Source of the DNA: an uncultured Eubacteriales bacterium
GTDB taxonomy: Bacteria > Bacillota > Clostridia > Oscillospirales > UBA644
NCBI GenBank assembly: GCA_934501435.1
Contig: CAKSTW010000008.1
Span: 1-64,000, forward strand
Direction of reading: 5' to 3'
DNA length: 64,000 bases
How positions within the stretch are numbered: position 1 is the stretch's first letter; the number at the start of each line of letters is the position of its first letter. Made by a program: the position numbers and the translations under genes. The notes under the pieces were generated by a model that saw nothing but the letters and a program-made list of their open reading frames with translations, ran no database searches and had not been told where the DNA came from. Positions 7,430 through 16,892 of the stretch are shown piece after piece.

Positions 7430-8827
7430 TTATTTTTCAAGCGGGGAATTTGCCTTTTTCTTGTTTATTTTGTCGAAAATAAAACCGAGAAGGAATATTA
7501 CCGCGGCGAAAGCAAGGAAACCGAGGTTCTTCATTCCGTGCGTGTAGATCGCGGCATAAACGAAGAGGCAGGCTCCGAGGCACGCCAGTATCGGCATTAT
7601 GAAACGCTTGAACGGTCCGAACTCTTTGCCCTTTTTCATAAACATAACGTAAAGCGGCAGATAGAACGCATAAACGCAGATAAGGGGAAGTTCGGTCGAG
7701 TCGAACGCGAATACTCCCATCTGTTCGCCTATCGGGGAGAGGTTCGCGATAAAGAAATAGAAGAGCCAGAAAGCGTTGACCGCAACGGAAAGGATACTTG
7801 CGTTTGCGGGCATTCCGCTCTGTTCGTCGACTTTCGCGAAAAATTTCGGGTTGGGACCTTCTCCGCGCGCGGCAAGGGAATAAAATCCGCGGCAGCAGGC
7901 GCAGGTGAGTCCGTTTAAGGTTCCGAGACAGGAGACCGCTATAAACACGGTGAGTATCGTTCCCGCAACGTTTCCGAAGGTCTGAATGAACGCATAGGAC
8001 GCTCCGTGTTCGAGAAGTTCGGCGGTGGGAACGCTTCCGGAAATTCCTATATAATAAAGCATATAGACCGCAACGACAACTATCGTTCCGAGAACGAGGG
8101 CGCGGGGAAGATTTTTCTTTGCGTCTTTGATTTCGGAATTTATCGCGGTCGCAATGACCCATCCCTCATACGCGAAAACGGAAGTGCAGACGCCGGGGAT
8201 AAGCATTCCCCAGTTCCATGAGGTATTTTCAACCGCCTGACCGTCGACAACGAAAGTCGAGAGGTTATGCGAGAGGTCTCCGTTCATAAGTCCGACGATA
8301 AGACCGACGACTCCCATAAGGATCAGGGGAACGAGTTTTATCGCGGTCATTGATACCTGCAGTTTTCCGGCAAGTTTCGGAGCAAGCGCGTTTATGGCAA
8401 AGACCATTGCGAGATAAAATGCCGCAAGGGTCATGACTTCACCGCTTGCAACGTCGGTGATGCCGAAAATGGCGAAAGTGTATCTTGCCGAAAGCCATGC
8501 GAGCGCCGAGGTCATTGCGGGGTAGTATGCCGCTGACATGAACCAGCCGACATAATAAGCGTATTTTCTGCCGACAAACGCCTCGGTATAGTCGACAACG
8601 CCGTTGACTTTTTCGAATTTTGTGCCCATAACGGCGAAAACATAAGCGCTGATTACCATTACGGTACCGCCCAAAAGCCAGGCGAGAAGCGCTATCGGCA
8701 AGTCTCCGCTCGTTTTGTTGAGCATAACTTCAGCCTTGAAGAAAACACCGGAGCCGATAACGATGCCTATTACCATCGCAATGGCGGTTATCAGTCCGTA
8801 CTTTTTGGTTAGGCCATGATTTTCCAT
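7430..8827 (-). CDS. APC-family amino acid permease
   Basis: A 465-residue integral membrane transporter of the amino acid-polyamine-organocation superfamily, with about 12 hydrophobic segments. The first helix carries the family signature GIVIGSGVFF (IGSGIF-type substrate-binding break). The helix-6 region contains SVFAYEGW, matching the FxFxGxE-type position. The substrate is probably an amino acid taken up by H+ symport or exchange, but it cannot be fixed by eye. ATG 8827 follows AGGAGG; longer in-frame starts lack a ribosome site. It is transcribed alone from the promoter at 8917-8945. Confidence 0.85.
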   Translation of the reverse strand: MENHGLTKKYGLITAIAMVIGIVIGSGVFFKAEVMLNKTSGDLPIALLAWLLGGTVMVISAYVFAVMGTKFEKVNGVVDYTEAFVGRKYAYYVGWFMSAAYYPAMTSALAWLSARYTFAIFGITDVASGEVMTLAAFYLAMVFAINALAPKLAGKLQVSMTAIKLVPLILMGVVGLIVGLMNGDLSHNLSTFVVDGQAVENTSWNWGMLIPGVCTSVFAYEGWVIATAINSEIKDAKKNLPRALVLGTIVVVAVYMLYYIGISGSVPTAELLEHGASYAFIQTFGNVAGTILTVFIAVSCLGTLNGLTCACCRGFYSLAARGEGPNPKFFAKVDEQSGMPANASILSVAVNAFWLFYFFIANLSPIGEQMGVFAFDSTELPLICVYAFYLPLYVMFMKKGKEFGPFKRFIMPILACLGACLFVYAAIYTHGMKNLGFLAFAAVIFLLGFIFDKINKKKANSPLEK

Positions 8828-8916
8828 TAGAAAACCTCCTGAAAATATTGTTTTACAGCGAAAACCGCGGCGCATAAGAAAAACAGCGCCCGCGCTTGTA
8901 AAAATTATACCTTCAT

Positions 8917-8945
8917 AGTGTAACATAAATAATCCGATTTGTCAA
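8917..8945 (-). promoter_or_regulatory. permease promoter
   Basis: On the minus strand TTGACA and TACACT are 17 bp apart, giving a leader of roughly 80 nt before the permease ATG. The leader shows no riboswitch I recognise. Confidence 0.6.
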
Positions 8946-9053
8946 GAAAATCTTAACAATTTGTCCTTATTTTCTTCAAAAACCGCAGCTGCAAAGCCGA
9001 ATATGCGAGGGGAAAACGCAATATAATTAAAAGGTAAAAGGCGGGTGCGAAAA

Positions 9054-9770
9054 ATGGAAATCATACTTAACGGCGCCCTGGGGCGAATGGGCAGGGCGTT
9101 TTCGGCATATTGCGAAAAAAACGGCGTTCCGATCTCTGGAAAATGCGATATTTCCGCCGAAAGGCTTTCCGATTTCCGTAAAAGCGGCGACGTTCTCGTT
9201 GATTTTTCGGACAGGTCGGCGGCGGAAGAAACGGCGGCTTTCATCGTTTCGAAAAAAATACCCGCGGTTCTTGCGACGACGGGGTACGGCGACAGGGAGA
9301 AGTCTTTTATAAAAAAAGCGGCGGAAAGCGTTCCCGTATTTCTTTCGGCAAACCTGTCCCTCGGCGCGGCGTTTCTGCTTTTTACGGCAAAATGCGCCGC
9401 GGAATTTTTCCCCGACGCCGATATCGAGATAGTCGAGACCCATCATTCCGGGAAAGCCGACAGCCCGAGCGGAACGGCGCTTTTATGTTTCGATTTTATA
9501 AAAAGAGCGCGCCCCGAGGCGTTTTACTCTGCGGAAACAAAAGGTCCGCGCGAGAAAAACAGGGTCGGCATTCATTCTCTGCGGCTCGGCGGAACCTGCG
9601 GAGAGCACGAGGTGATTTTCGCGACCTCTTCCCAGACCGTTTCGGTAAAACATTCCGTGAACAACAGAGATGCGTACTGCGAGGGAGCGCTTGCCGCGGC
9701 GCGTTTTATCGTCGGCAGAAAAAACGGTATATACGGCATTGAAGATATGTTCGGAGGCGATTTTTTATGA
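9054..9770 (+). CDS. dapB: 4-hydroxy-tetrahydrodipicolinate reductase
   Basis: A 238-residue enzyme reducing HTPA to tetrahydrodipicolinate in lysine and meso-diaminopimelate synthesis. The Rossmann motif appears as GALGRMGRAF at the N terminus, and the catalytic and substrate-binding signature as ETHHSGKADSPSGTA (HH, Lys and SGTA). It is slightly shorter than typical DapB, especially in the first half. ATG 9054 is chosen; a GTG at 9045 is possible. Its TGA overlaps the dapF ATG, so the two are coupled. Confidence 0.93.
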   Translation: MEIILNGALGRMGRAFSAYCEKNGVPISGKCDISAERLSDFRKSGDVLVDFSDRSAAEETAAFIVSKKIPAVLATTGYGDREKSFIKKAAESVPVFLSANLSLGAAFLLFTAKCAAEFFPDADIEIVETHHSGKADSPSGTALLCFDFIKRARPEAFYSAETKGPREKNRVGIHSLRLGGTCGEHEVIFATSSQTVSVKHSVNNRDAYCEGALAAARFIVGRKNGIYGIEDMFGGDFL

Positions 9771-10561
9771 AATACGAATTTATAAAAATGCAGGCGTCGG
9801 GAAACGACTACATATATTTCGACTGTTTCGAAAAAAATGTTGAAGCCCCCGTAAGTCTGGCAATAAAGATGTCTCCGCGGCATTTTTCGGTAGGCTCGGA
9901 CGGAATAGTCCTTATCCTGCCGTCCGACGCTTGGGACGCGAAAATGCGGATATTCAACGCCGACGGAAGCGAGGCGAAAAGCTGCGGAAACGCCCTGCGG
10001 TGTATCGGAAAATTCCTTTCCGAAAAGTTTCCCGACAGAAAAGACTTTACCGTCGAGACGGGCGGCGGCGTTCGCGAAATTTCCGTTTCCGACGGGAAAA
10101 TCCGCGTAAATATGGGGAAAGCCTCGGTCGGAGCGTTTTCGCGGAAAATAATTTTCGAAGCGAAAGGCTATATTTTCTATTCGGTAAAGATAGGGAATTT
10201 ACATAACGTCCTGTTTTCAAACGACCCCGAAAAAACGGATATTGCAAATATCGGACGTTTTGTTCAGGAAAGCGCCCCCGCGGACAGCGTCCCGAACGTA
10301 GAATTTGTCGGCGGAATAAAGAACGGCAGGACCTTTATGAGGGTCTGGGAACGCGGAAGCGGCGAAACGATGTCCTGTTCTTCGGGAGCGGCGGCAGTCG
10401 CCGCAGCGGCTGAAAAAACAGGCAGAATAAAAAAAGGCGAAATTTTAACGGTGGAAACTCCGGGAGGAATAACCGAAACGGAAGTGACCGACGGCGGCAT
10501 AATGATTTCGGGGGACGCCCATACCGTGTTCAGAGGTGTTTTTGACGATGAAGATAAATGA
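9767..10561 (+). CDS. dapF: diaminopimelate epimerase
   Basis: A 264-residue cofactor-independent epimerase converting LL-diaminopimelate to the meso form used in peptidoglycan and lysine. Both catalytic cysteines are present: NADGSEAKSCGNALRC (base near residue 72) and ETMSCSSGAAA (near 205). The N-terminal motif MQASGNDYIYFD is family-typical. It overlaps dapB by 4 bp and dapL by 14 bp, a tightly coupled operon. Confidence 0.95.
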   Translation: MKYEFIKMQASGNDYIYFDCFEKNVEAPVSLAIKMSPRHFSVGSDGIVLILPSDAWDAKMRIFNADGSEAKSCGNALRCIGKFLSEKFPDRKDFTVETGGGVREISVSDGKIRVNMGKASVGAFSRKIIFEAKGYIFYSVKIGNLHNVLFSNDPEKTDIANIGRFVQESAPADSVPNVEFVGGIKNGRTFMRVWERGSGETMSCSSGAAAVAAAAEKTGRIKKGEILTVETPGGITETEVTDGGIMISGDAHTVFRGVFDDEDK

Positions 10562-11723
10562 GAACTTCGCGGGACTTCCCGAAAACTATCTCTTTTCGGA
10601 GACCGCCCGCAAAAAAAGAGAATTTCTGAAAAGAGAACCGGGCGCCGAGATAATCGACCTCGGCATAGGCGACGTCAGACTGCCGCTCGGGAAAACAGTC
10701 GTCGCGGCGATGAAGAGAGCCGCCGCCGAAGAGGAACATATAAAAACCTTCAGAGGTTATCCTCCGACCGCGGGTTATCCGTTTTTGAGAAAGGCTGTCT
10801 CCGCGCTGTATCAGAAAAACGGGATTTCCGTTTCGGAAGATGAGATATTTATTTCGGACGGCGCAAAAAGCAACATTGTTGATTTTATCGGGCTTTTTTC
10901 GGCGTCGAGGGTGCTTATTTCCGACCCGTCGTATCCCGCATACGCCGAGATAACGGTTCTTTCGGGCAAAACGCCCGTGTATATAAAAGGGACGGCGGAA
11001 AACGGTTTTTTGCCGCTCCCCGACGAAAACACGGGCGAAAATCTGATAATAATTCTCTGTTCGCCCGGAAACCCGACAGGGGAAACCTATTCAAAGGAAG
11101 ACCTTGAAAAATGGGTGAAATTTGCCCTTGCGACGTCCTCCGTAATAATTTTCGACGCCGCCTACCGCGACTATGTGACCGAAGAAAAACCGTTTTCCGT
11201 TTTTGAGATAAAGGGAGCGGAAAAATGCGCGGTCGAAATATGCAGTTTTTCTAAAGGCGCGGGCTTTACGGGTATACGGTGCGGCTGGTCTGTCGTCCCG
11301 AAAGCGCTGTCTTTCGAAAATACCGATGTAAAGACCGCGTTTTTTCGCAAACTGTCCGCCGAAAAAAACGGCGTTTCGTATATTTCCCAGAGAGGGGCGG
11401 AGGCGACGCTTTTACCTAAGGGCAGGGAGGAAAGCGCGCGGAATATCTCCGAATATCTTCATAACGCCGCGGTCCTCGGAAGCGTTTTCGAAGAAAAAGG
11501 ATATACTTATTTCGGCGGTGTGAATTCCCCCTACCTGTGGCTCCGGCTTCCCGAAAAAACGACTTCCGAAAGTTTTTTTGCAAAACTGCTTTACGGCGCG
11601 TATATCGTGGGAACTCCGGGCGCGGGGTTCGGACCCTCGGGCGAGGGCTACTTCCGCTTTTCGTCGCTTGCGCTCCCGCGCGACATAAATACTGCGGCGT
11701 TCCGACTGCGGGCGTTTTTATAA
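10548..11723 (+). CDS. dapL: LL-diaminopimelate aminotransferase-like PLP enzyme
   Basis: A 391-residue fold-type I aminotransferase. The PLP lysine lies in SFSKGAGFTGIRCGW, and the family motifs IDLGIGDVRLPL, SPGNPTGE and FDAAYRDY are seen. The operon with dapB and dapF indicates the aminotransferase route, converting tetrahydrodipicolinate directly to LL-DAP with glutamate as donor and bypassing succinylated or acetylated intermediates. ATG 10548 has GAGGTG about 10 nt upstream. dapA and asd are not in the window. Confidence 0.88.
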   Translation: MKINENFAGLPENYLFSETARKKREFLKREPGAEIIDLGIGDVRLPLGKTVVAAMKRAAAEEEHIKTFRGYPPTAGYPFLRKAVSALYQKNGISVSEDEIFISDGAKSNIVDFIGLFSASRVLISDPSYPAYAEITVLSGKTPVYIKGTAENGFLPLPDENTGENLIIILCSPGNPTGETYSKEDLEKWVKFALATSSVIIFDAAYRDYVTEEKPFSVFEIKGAEKCAVEICSFSKGAGFTGIRCGWSVVPKALSFENTDVKTAFFRKLSAEKNGVSYISQRGAEATLLPKGREESARNISEYLHNAAVLGSVFEEKGYTYFGGVNSPYLWLRLPEKTTSESFFAKLLYGAYIVGTPGAGFGPSGEGYFRFSSLALPRDINTAAFRLRAFL

Positions 11724-11727
11724 AAAG

Positions 11728-11755
11728 AAAACAGCCGTCCTGCGACGGCTGTTTT
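11728..11755. terminator. bidirectional terminator between convergent genes
   Basis: AAAACAGCCGTC and its complement with a CTGC loop form a 12-bp stem with A and T tracts on both sides, serving dapL and the convergent 494-residue protein gene. Confidence 0.85.
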
Positions 11756-11756
11756 G

Positions 11757-13241
11757 TCAGCGTAAAACTGTTTTTACCATGAAGTAACCGAAAGGGATAA
11801 GCGACGAGATGAGAAAAAATATCCAGAATTTTGAAAGGAAAATTTCTTTGAAAATTTCAGCAGAGCCGGTGAAAAGCACCGTAACGCCGTAAAGCAGAAT
11901 TCCGAGAGCCGCCGTGACTAAAAATCCGATTATCAGAGAAATAATTCCGAAAACCTTTACCATGCCGAAACGGCCGGGGACTTTTTCGGTATCTATAATA
12001 TGAATTTTTTCTTCTTTTGTAAGAAGTTCTTCCGACAGGAACTTATCAATTATTTCAATGGTTTCTTCAAGTGAGGAGCCCTCTTCTTCAAGGTCGTAAT
12101 ATTCAGTTGCATATCTTCCTTTTGAACCGAACAAGACGCCGTATTTATTCTTCGGAGCGTCACTTTTAACAAACATGAAACAGATATTTGCTTCCATGCA
12201 GTGCCTGTTCTCATTTGCGAACACCGTGCAGAATTTATTATTGATTTCTTTATGAAATTCGGGGAATTCGCCCTCATAACCTTTGCTTTTCAGAATACCG
12301 GTTATTTCTTTTCTTATGCTTTTTGCTCTTTCGGGCTCTTCCTCTTTCGGGTAAGATTGCTGGCTGTCTTCATAGAGTTTTGAGATTTTTTCAAAAAGAG
12401 GTTCGTATTTATCGTCTGAAAGCCGGCGCGGCTTTTTAAGTTCTTCCGCTTCCTTTTTCAGTCCGAGTTTGTCAAGTTCGCCGACGAATTCGGAAATTAC
12501 GTTTTTGCCCTGTTCAAGTTCAGCCATGACTTCGGAAAGCGGAAGCAATTTCTTTTCTTTGCCGTTCAGATATTCTTCCGAGATCGAATTCTTTTCGATA
12601 ATTTCCGAGGCAAAGAGAAAAACATAATCCCATGCTTTGGGGCACGCCAACATCGAAATTTCGGATTCTATTCTGTATATATCGGTTCTGACTTCGGCGT
12701 CGGAAAAAGAAACATGACATTCATACAACCGCTCTTCGTTCCGAATAAGGGCTCTCATTATTTTGACGCCGTTTTCTTCCGAAACTTCGATATGTGCGGT
12801 AAAATATCCGTTATCGGGAAGCCACCCGTAAAGGACTTCCGCGTTTTTCAGAACGATTGCGGTTTTTACGCAGGCAGAACCGGTTTCCGGCAGTAATTTT
12901 ATTTCGCCCGCCTTGTGGTCTCTTTTTATTGTAAAGGGAAATTTATCCTCGTTATTTTTATCAAAAAGCATTTCCGCCGCTTCTTCGGGAAGAATTTTCA
13001 GACACTCTTCCCTTGCATTATCAAAGATAATACAATATTCTTCGTGTTTCTTTTTCAGAATTCCGAGTATTTCATTGATGTCGGCGTCGGCTGTGAGCCC
13101 GAACGGCAGATCCTCGTAATCTTCTAGACATTTTCTGAAATTTTTTTCCCGTCCTGCCGTTATTTTTTCGGAAAGACCGCAGTATTTTGCCGTCCGGTAA
13201 AGTTCTTCGCAGCTTATTATGTCTTCGGTAAAATATTTCAT
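11757..13241 (-). CDS. uncharacterised membrane-anchored protein
   Basis: A 494-residue protein with a large hydrophilic N-terminal region (residues 1-425, acidic and helical, several cysteines) and two membrane segments near the C terminus (about 430-455 and 465-488: VFGIISLIIGFLVTAALGIL, then FWIFFLISSLIPFGYFM). No catalytic motif is recognised. The topology suggests a cytosolic domain tethered to the membrane. GGGGAG precedes ATG 13241. Its AT-richer text differs from the adjacent dap operon. Confidence 0.6.
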   Translation of the reverse strand: MKYFTEDIISCEELYRTAKYCGLSEKITAGREKNFRKCLEDYEDLPFGLTADADINEILGILKKKHEEYCIIFDNAREECLKILPEEAAEMLFDKNNEDKFPFTIKRDHKAGEIKLLPETGSACVKTAIVLKNAEVLYGWLPDNGYFTAHIEVSEENGVKIMRALIRNEERLYECHVSFSDAEVRTDIYRIESEISMLACPKAWDYVFLFASEIIEKNSISEEYLNGKEKKLLPLSEVMAELEQGKNVISEFVGELDKLGLKKEAEELKKPRRLSDDKYEPLFEKISKLYEDSQQSYPKEEEPERAKSIRKEITGILKSKGYEGEFPEFHKEINNKFCTVFANENRHCMEANICFMFVKSDAPKNKYGVLFGSKGRYATEYYDLEEEGSSLEETIEIIDKFLSEELLTKEEKIHIIDTEKVPGRFGMVKVFGIISLIIGFLVTAALGILLYGVTVLFTGSAEIFKEIFLSKFWIFFLISSLIPFGYFMVKTVLR

Positions 13242-13256
13242 ATATTTCTCCCCTGT

Positions 13257-13288
13257 AAAAAAAGCCGCAATCGGAAAATTGCGGCTTT
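13257..13288 (-). terminator. terminator of the oxidoreductase gene
   Basis: An 11-bp stem (AAAGCCGCAAT) with a 6-nt loop carries an A-run that becomes a U-tail on the minus strand, 10 bp past the stop of the Gfo/Idh/MocA gene. Confidence 0.78.
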
Positions 13289-13297
13289 ATGTTTTTA

Positions 13298-14350
13298 TTA
13301 AAGTCCTTCGGCGAAAGTGAGGACCTGACCTTTCTTATCCGATTCGAAGCAGGCTTCCATAACTTTCATTACTCTCATTACCTGATCGAGGCGGACGAGC
13401 TGTTCTTCCTTTCCCTCAAGCGCTTTGCAGACGTTTCTGTAAAAATCGTGAACGTCGGAATGGGGAATATCGAGTTTGTATCTGTCAAGGGTTATCTCGT
13501 CGCGCGGCGCCATTGTTTTGGTAAGTCCCGCCGCGGTCTTGACGGGAACGACTTCGCTTTCGTGCCAGTGTTTGAGTTTCGCGACTTCGCAGTTTTCGCT
13601 CCATTTCGTGATTTTTGCGGTACCTTTTTCGCACTGCATATAAAATCGGGGAAGGTCGAGGAAGTTATATGTTCCGACTTCGACATACCCTCTGCAGCCG
13701 TCTTCAAAGAACATTTCGAGCCTGAAACCGTCTTCGACTTCGTCGTTTGTTATGTTGGTGCAGGTGCAGTAAAGTTTTTTGATTTTTCCGGTGTTGAGAC
13801 GGAGCATCTGGTCGATAAGATGAACGCCCCAGTCAAGTATCATTCCGCCGCCGAACTCCTTTTTGCCTCTCCAGTCGCTCGGAATTCCTCTCGAACCGTG
13901 GATACGCGATTCGATGTTTATCGGCTTCCCTATCTCTCCCGAATTGCAGAGGGACTGCATTGCGAGATAGTCGATGTCCCAACGTCTGTTCTGGTGGACG
14001 GTGAAAAGTTTTCCGCTCTTTTCGGCGGCGTCTATCATCGTCTGAAATTCCGCCGAGGTTATCGCGACGGGTTTTTCGCAGATCACGTTTTTGCCCGCTT
14101 CAAGGGCTTTTATCACGACTTCGGGGTGAACGTCGTTCGGGATAGCTACGGTGACGAGTTCGACTTTGTCGTCGGCAAGCACTTCTTCGAGCGAATCATA
14201 GGCGAAAATGCCTTTGTCTCTTGCCGCCTGTCTTCTCTCTTCTTTTATATCGTAAATTCCGACAAGGTTTACGACGTCGGAATCAAGCGCGTGCTGAACG
14301 TGCCAGCCGCCCATTCCGCCGTAACCTATTACGCAAAGATTGTGTTTCAT
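13298..14350 (-). CDS. Gfo/Idh/MocA family NAD(P)-dependent oxidoreductase
   Basis: A 350-residue sugar-type dehydrogenase. The N-terminal Rossmann domain starts VIGYGGMGGWH. The catalytic EKP motif appears in NVICEKPVAIT, and the substrate-domain signature in ILDWGVHLIDQ with the His acting near the active site. The family oxidises or isomerises sugars, inositols and their derivatives; the substrate cannot be inferred here. The start lies 3 bp from the end of the upstream methyltransferase gene, so it is probably cotranscribed with the LCP gene. Confidence 0.87.
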   Translation of the reverse strand: MKHNLCVIGYGGMGGWHVQHALDSDVVNLVGIYDIKEERRQAARDKGIFAYDSLEEVLADDKVELVTVAIPNDVHPEVVIKALEAGKNVICEKPVAITSAEFQTMIDAAEKSGKLFTVHQNRRWDIDYLAMQSLCNSGEIGKPINIESRIHGSRGIPSDWRGKKEFGGGMILDWGVHLIDQMLRLNTGKIKKLYCTCTNITNDEVEDGFRLEMFFEDGCRGYVEVGTYNFLDLPRFYMQCEKGTAKITKWSENCEVAKLKHWHESEVVPVKTAAGLTKTMAPRDEITLDRYKLDIPHSDVHDFYRNVCKALEGKEEQLVRLDQVMRVMKVMEACFESDKKGQVLTFAEGL

Positions 14351-14353
14351 TTC

Positions 14354-15172
14354 TTACCTCTCCGTTTTCTTCTTCAGTATGTGTATGTAAAACTCCGCCG
14401 TGTCGCAGAGTTTTTCTGCCTGCATAAGTCTGTTTATTCCCTCTTTCGGCGTCCGCCACGAATACGGGGTCATCGTGAAAAGGGACATGATGTCTTCTTT
14501 TCCGCAGACTTCTATCGGAAAAGAGATTTTTTCGTTTTTGATATAAGTAAATCCGTCGTATTCCGCCTCGGAAAAAGCGTTTTCGTAAGGCGTTTCGTAG
14601 AGGATCTCTTTCATTTTCATAAGGTGCTTTTCGGCGGGGACGACATAGAGAAAATATCCGCCCGGAACAAGAATTCTCCTGAATTCCTCCGCGGAAAGCG
14701 GCGCGAAAATATCGCAGACCGTATCGACGCTTTCGTTTTTTACCGGCAGGTCGTAAGCCGACGCCACCGCAAAAAACGCGTTTTTATATTTCTTTGCGGC
14801 TTTTTCGACGGCTGTTTTCGAGATATCTATTCCGAAAGTCGCTTCCGAAACTTCGGCAATCCCGCCCGTGTAATACCCCTCTCCGCAGCCGCAGTCAAAG
14901 ACGACGCCTTTTTCCATCTTCGAAATTTCTTTTTTTACGGCGTCCTTAAGCGGTTCGTAGTAGCCTTTTGAAAGGAAATTTCTTCGGGACGCGACCATTT
15001 CTTTCGAGTCGCCCGGGACTTTCGAATTTTTCTTCTGTACCGGCAGAAGATTTACATATCCCGCCGCCGAAATGTCGAAACGGTGTCCGTTTTCGCAGAC
15101 AAGGCTGTTTTGTTCTTTCGAAAATTCCGCCTTGCAGACGGGACAGCGGAAAATATTATTCGTTGCCGTCAT
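14354..15172 (-). CDS. 23S rRNA (guanine-N1) methyltransferase, RlmA family
   Basis: A 272-residue SAM-dependent methyltransferase. An N-terminal zinc finger (CPVC..., then CENGHRFD) and the conserved GYVNLL segment are typical of RlmA-type rRNA methyltransferases. The SAM-binding motif I is VFDCGCGEGYY near residue 92, followed by FGIDISK. These enzymes methylate G745 or G748 of 23S rRNA, and some confer macrolide tolerance; which base is modified here is not known. It overlaps the LCP gene by 17 bp. Confidence 0.82.
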   Translation of the reverse strand: MTATNNIFRCPVCKAEFSKEQNSLVCENGHRFDISAAGYVNLLPVQKKNSKVPGDSKEMVASRRNFLSKGYYEPLKDAVKKEISKMEKGVVFDCGCGEGYYTGGIAEVSEATFGIDISKTAVEKAAKKYKNAFFAVASAYDLPVKNESVDTVCDIFAPLSAEEFRRILVPGGYFLYVVPAEKHLMKMKEILYETPYENAFSEAEYDGFTYIKNEKISFPIEVCGKEDIMSLFTMTPYSWRTPKEGINRLMQAEKLCDTAEFYIHILKKKTER

Positions 15173-16646
15173 TTTCGGTTTCTTCTTTTATGCTTTCTCC
15201 GTCAAGAACTTTCTGAATAAGTTCCTTTATCTCTTCTTCCTTCGCATTGTTTCTCATCATGACCCACTGTTTCGTGGACATCGAATAAGGAACTTCATAC
15301 GCTCCGCTGCCTTCGACGCTTACGGATCTGACATACCATTCTCCGCCGTCGGCTATCTGCATCTTGACGATTTCCGAAATGACTTCGGAGGGCATATCCG
15401 TCTGGAAATATCTCTGCAGACTGTCGAGGATATCGGCGTAGCCCGAAATTACGGAGGGAGACGACGCTTTCTTTATTATTGCCGAGATGACCGCCATCTG
15501 GTCTCTGCCTCTCTGGTTGTCTCCGTCGGCGAACTTATGTCTTTCACGGACAAAGTCAAGAGCCATTTTGCCGCTGAGGTGCATCATTCCTTTTGTGAAA
15601 TGAGTTCCGTAGTCGGCAGTACTTGTAAAGGTCTTCGGGATATAAACGTCAATACCTTTAAGCGCGTCGATTATCTTCATAAAGCCGGTGAAGTTTACGC
15701 GGAAATAATAATCGAATTTGAGATTGTCGTATATCGTTTCGAGGGTGTTCATCGAAACGTTTATTCCGTAAAGCCCCGCGTGGGTGAGTTTGTCGGGAGT
15801 TGCGGAGTATTTGCCGTTTTCGAATTTGAGGTTTACATAATAGTCTCTCGGTGTGTTTATAAGGAGGACTTCTTTTGTTTTGAGGTTTGCAACCGCTATA
15901 ATATTGACATCGCTTCGGCTTACGCTTGAAACGCTGCCGTATTTATCTATACCGCTGAGGTACATTACCAAGGTATCGCCTTTAAGCGTTTTATTGCCCT
16001 TATCGACGGCTATCGAGAATTCCTCCGAATAGAGAATTCTTGTTTCGGTCTCGAAATTTTTGTAGGTGTCGATATCGGTAATGACGGGGATAAAGGAGTC
16101 TCCGAGGATTATCGCCTCGACTTTGCCGGTGTAAAGCGCTTCGGCAAGGTCTTCGGAAGTCTTGTATTCCGCGGTCTTCGGCGATTTGCCGAACTTATCC
16201 TTTAATATATTCATCATGTTGTCGACCGATTCGCCGTGCGCCGACGCAAGAATTCCATAGGTGAAGTCCGCAGCTTCGCTGTCGGAGGGAATTTCCCTGT
16301 CAGCCATGATGTATACGCATATTTTCTCGGTCTGGGAACCCGCATTTTCGTTCATTCTCTTTATGGTGTTCGCAACGTCCCCGAGAACGGTCGAGCCGAA
16401 AAGCAGGGCGACTGCCAGAAGTACGGAAATGACTTTACCGACGATCCCCGATTTATACCTGAACTGCAGAAGAAGAGTTATTACGCAGAGCAGGAAAAGG
16501 ATTACGGTAATGCCTATCGAAATGCTGTCGGGCAGCAGATTTACTCTGAAAAGTTGCCAGCAGAAAATAGCCGAAATGATAAACTGCAGGGCTGAAAGCG
16601 TTATTCCGAGATTTTTCGCGAACAAAAATCTTTTTTTCGTTTTCAC
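15156..16646 (-). CDS. LytR-CpsA-Psr (LCP) family cell-wall ligase
   Basis: A protein of about 496 residues, predicted to attach teichoic acid or polysaccharide to peptidoglycan outside the membrane. It has about three N-terminal membrane segments, then an extracytoplasmic accessory region, then the LCP core: VSRSDVNIIAVAN, LLINTPRDYYV, DKLTHAGLYG and the Arg-rich active-site loop DFVRERHKFADGDNQRGRDQ. GTG 16646 is preferred because GGGAGG sits 8 nt upstream; an ATG at 16667 is also in frame. The three-helix N terminus is longer than in minimal LCP proteins. Confidence 0.88.
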   Translation of the reverse strand: MKTKKRFLFAKNLGITLSALQFIISAIFCWQLFRVNLLPDSISIGITVILFLLCVITLLLQFRYKSGIVGKVISVLLAVALLFGSTVLGDVANTIKRMNENAGSQTEKICVYIMADREIPSDSEAADFTYGILASAHGESVDNMMNILKDKFGKSPKTAEYKTSEDLAEALYTGKVEAIILGDSFIPVITDIDTYKNFETETRILYSEEFSIAVDKGNKTLKGDTLVMYLSGIDKYGSVSSVSRSDVNIIAVANLKTKEVLLINTPRDYYVNLKFENGKYSATPDKLTHAGLYGINVSMNTLETIYDNLKFDYYFRVNFTGFMKIIDALKGIDVYIPKTFTSTADYGTHFTKGMMHLSGKMALDFVRERHKFADGDNQRGRDQMAVISAIIKKASSPSVISGYADILDSLQRYFQTDMPSEVISEIVKMQIADGGEWYVRSVSVEGSGAYEVPYSMSTKQWVMMRNNAKEEEIKELIQKVLDGESIKEETENDGNE

Positions 16647-16681
16647 GGCGGACACCTCCCAAAACAAGTCCGGTTTTATGG

Positions 16682-16715
16682 AAAAAAATGGGGATAACCG
16701 TGCGTTATCCCCATT

Positions 16716-16716
<1 letters not shown>
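16682..16716 (-). terminator. terminator after tRNA-Arg(UCU)
   Basis: A 13-bp stem (AAATGGGGATAAC, loop CGTGC) lies directly behind the tRNA CCA end, with a U-run on the minus strand. It separates the tRNA from the LCP gene, whose own promoter is not obvious. Confidence 0.75.
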
Positions 16717-16792
<76 letters not shown>

Positions 16793-16816
16793 GTGAGCGG
16801 TCTTTTGACCTTGTCA

Positions 16817-16845
16817 AGTATAACACAAAATATATCAAAAAGCAA
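16817..16845 (-). promoter_or_regulatory. tRNA-Arg(UCU) promoter
   Basis: TTGCTT and TATACT are spaced by 17 bp on the minus strand, about 25 bp before the tRNA 5' end. Confidence 0.6.
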
Positions 16846-16892
16846 CAAGTATTTTTCGATTTTTTTGTGAAATATTACCCACGCCCGTGTTT

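Noticed and set aside
13289..14971. 560-codon open frame on the plus strand
   Set aside because: It is antisense to the oxidoreductase and methyltransferase genes, whose motifs are clear. Its Phe/Val/Arg-rich product has no domain; it arises from codon bias.
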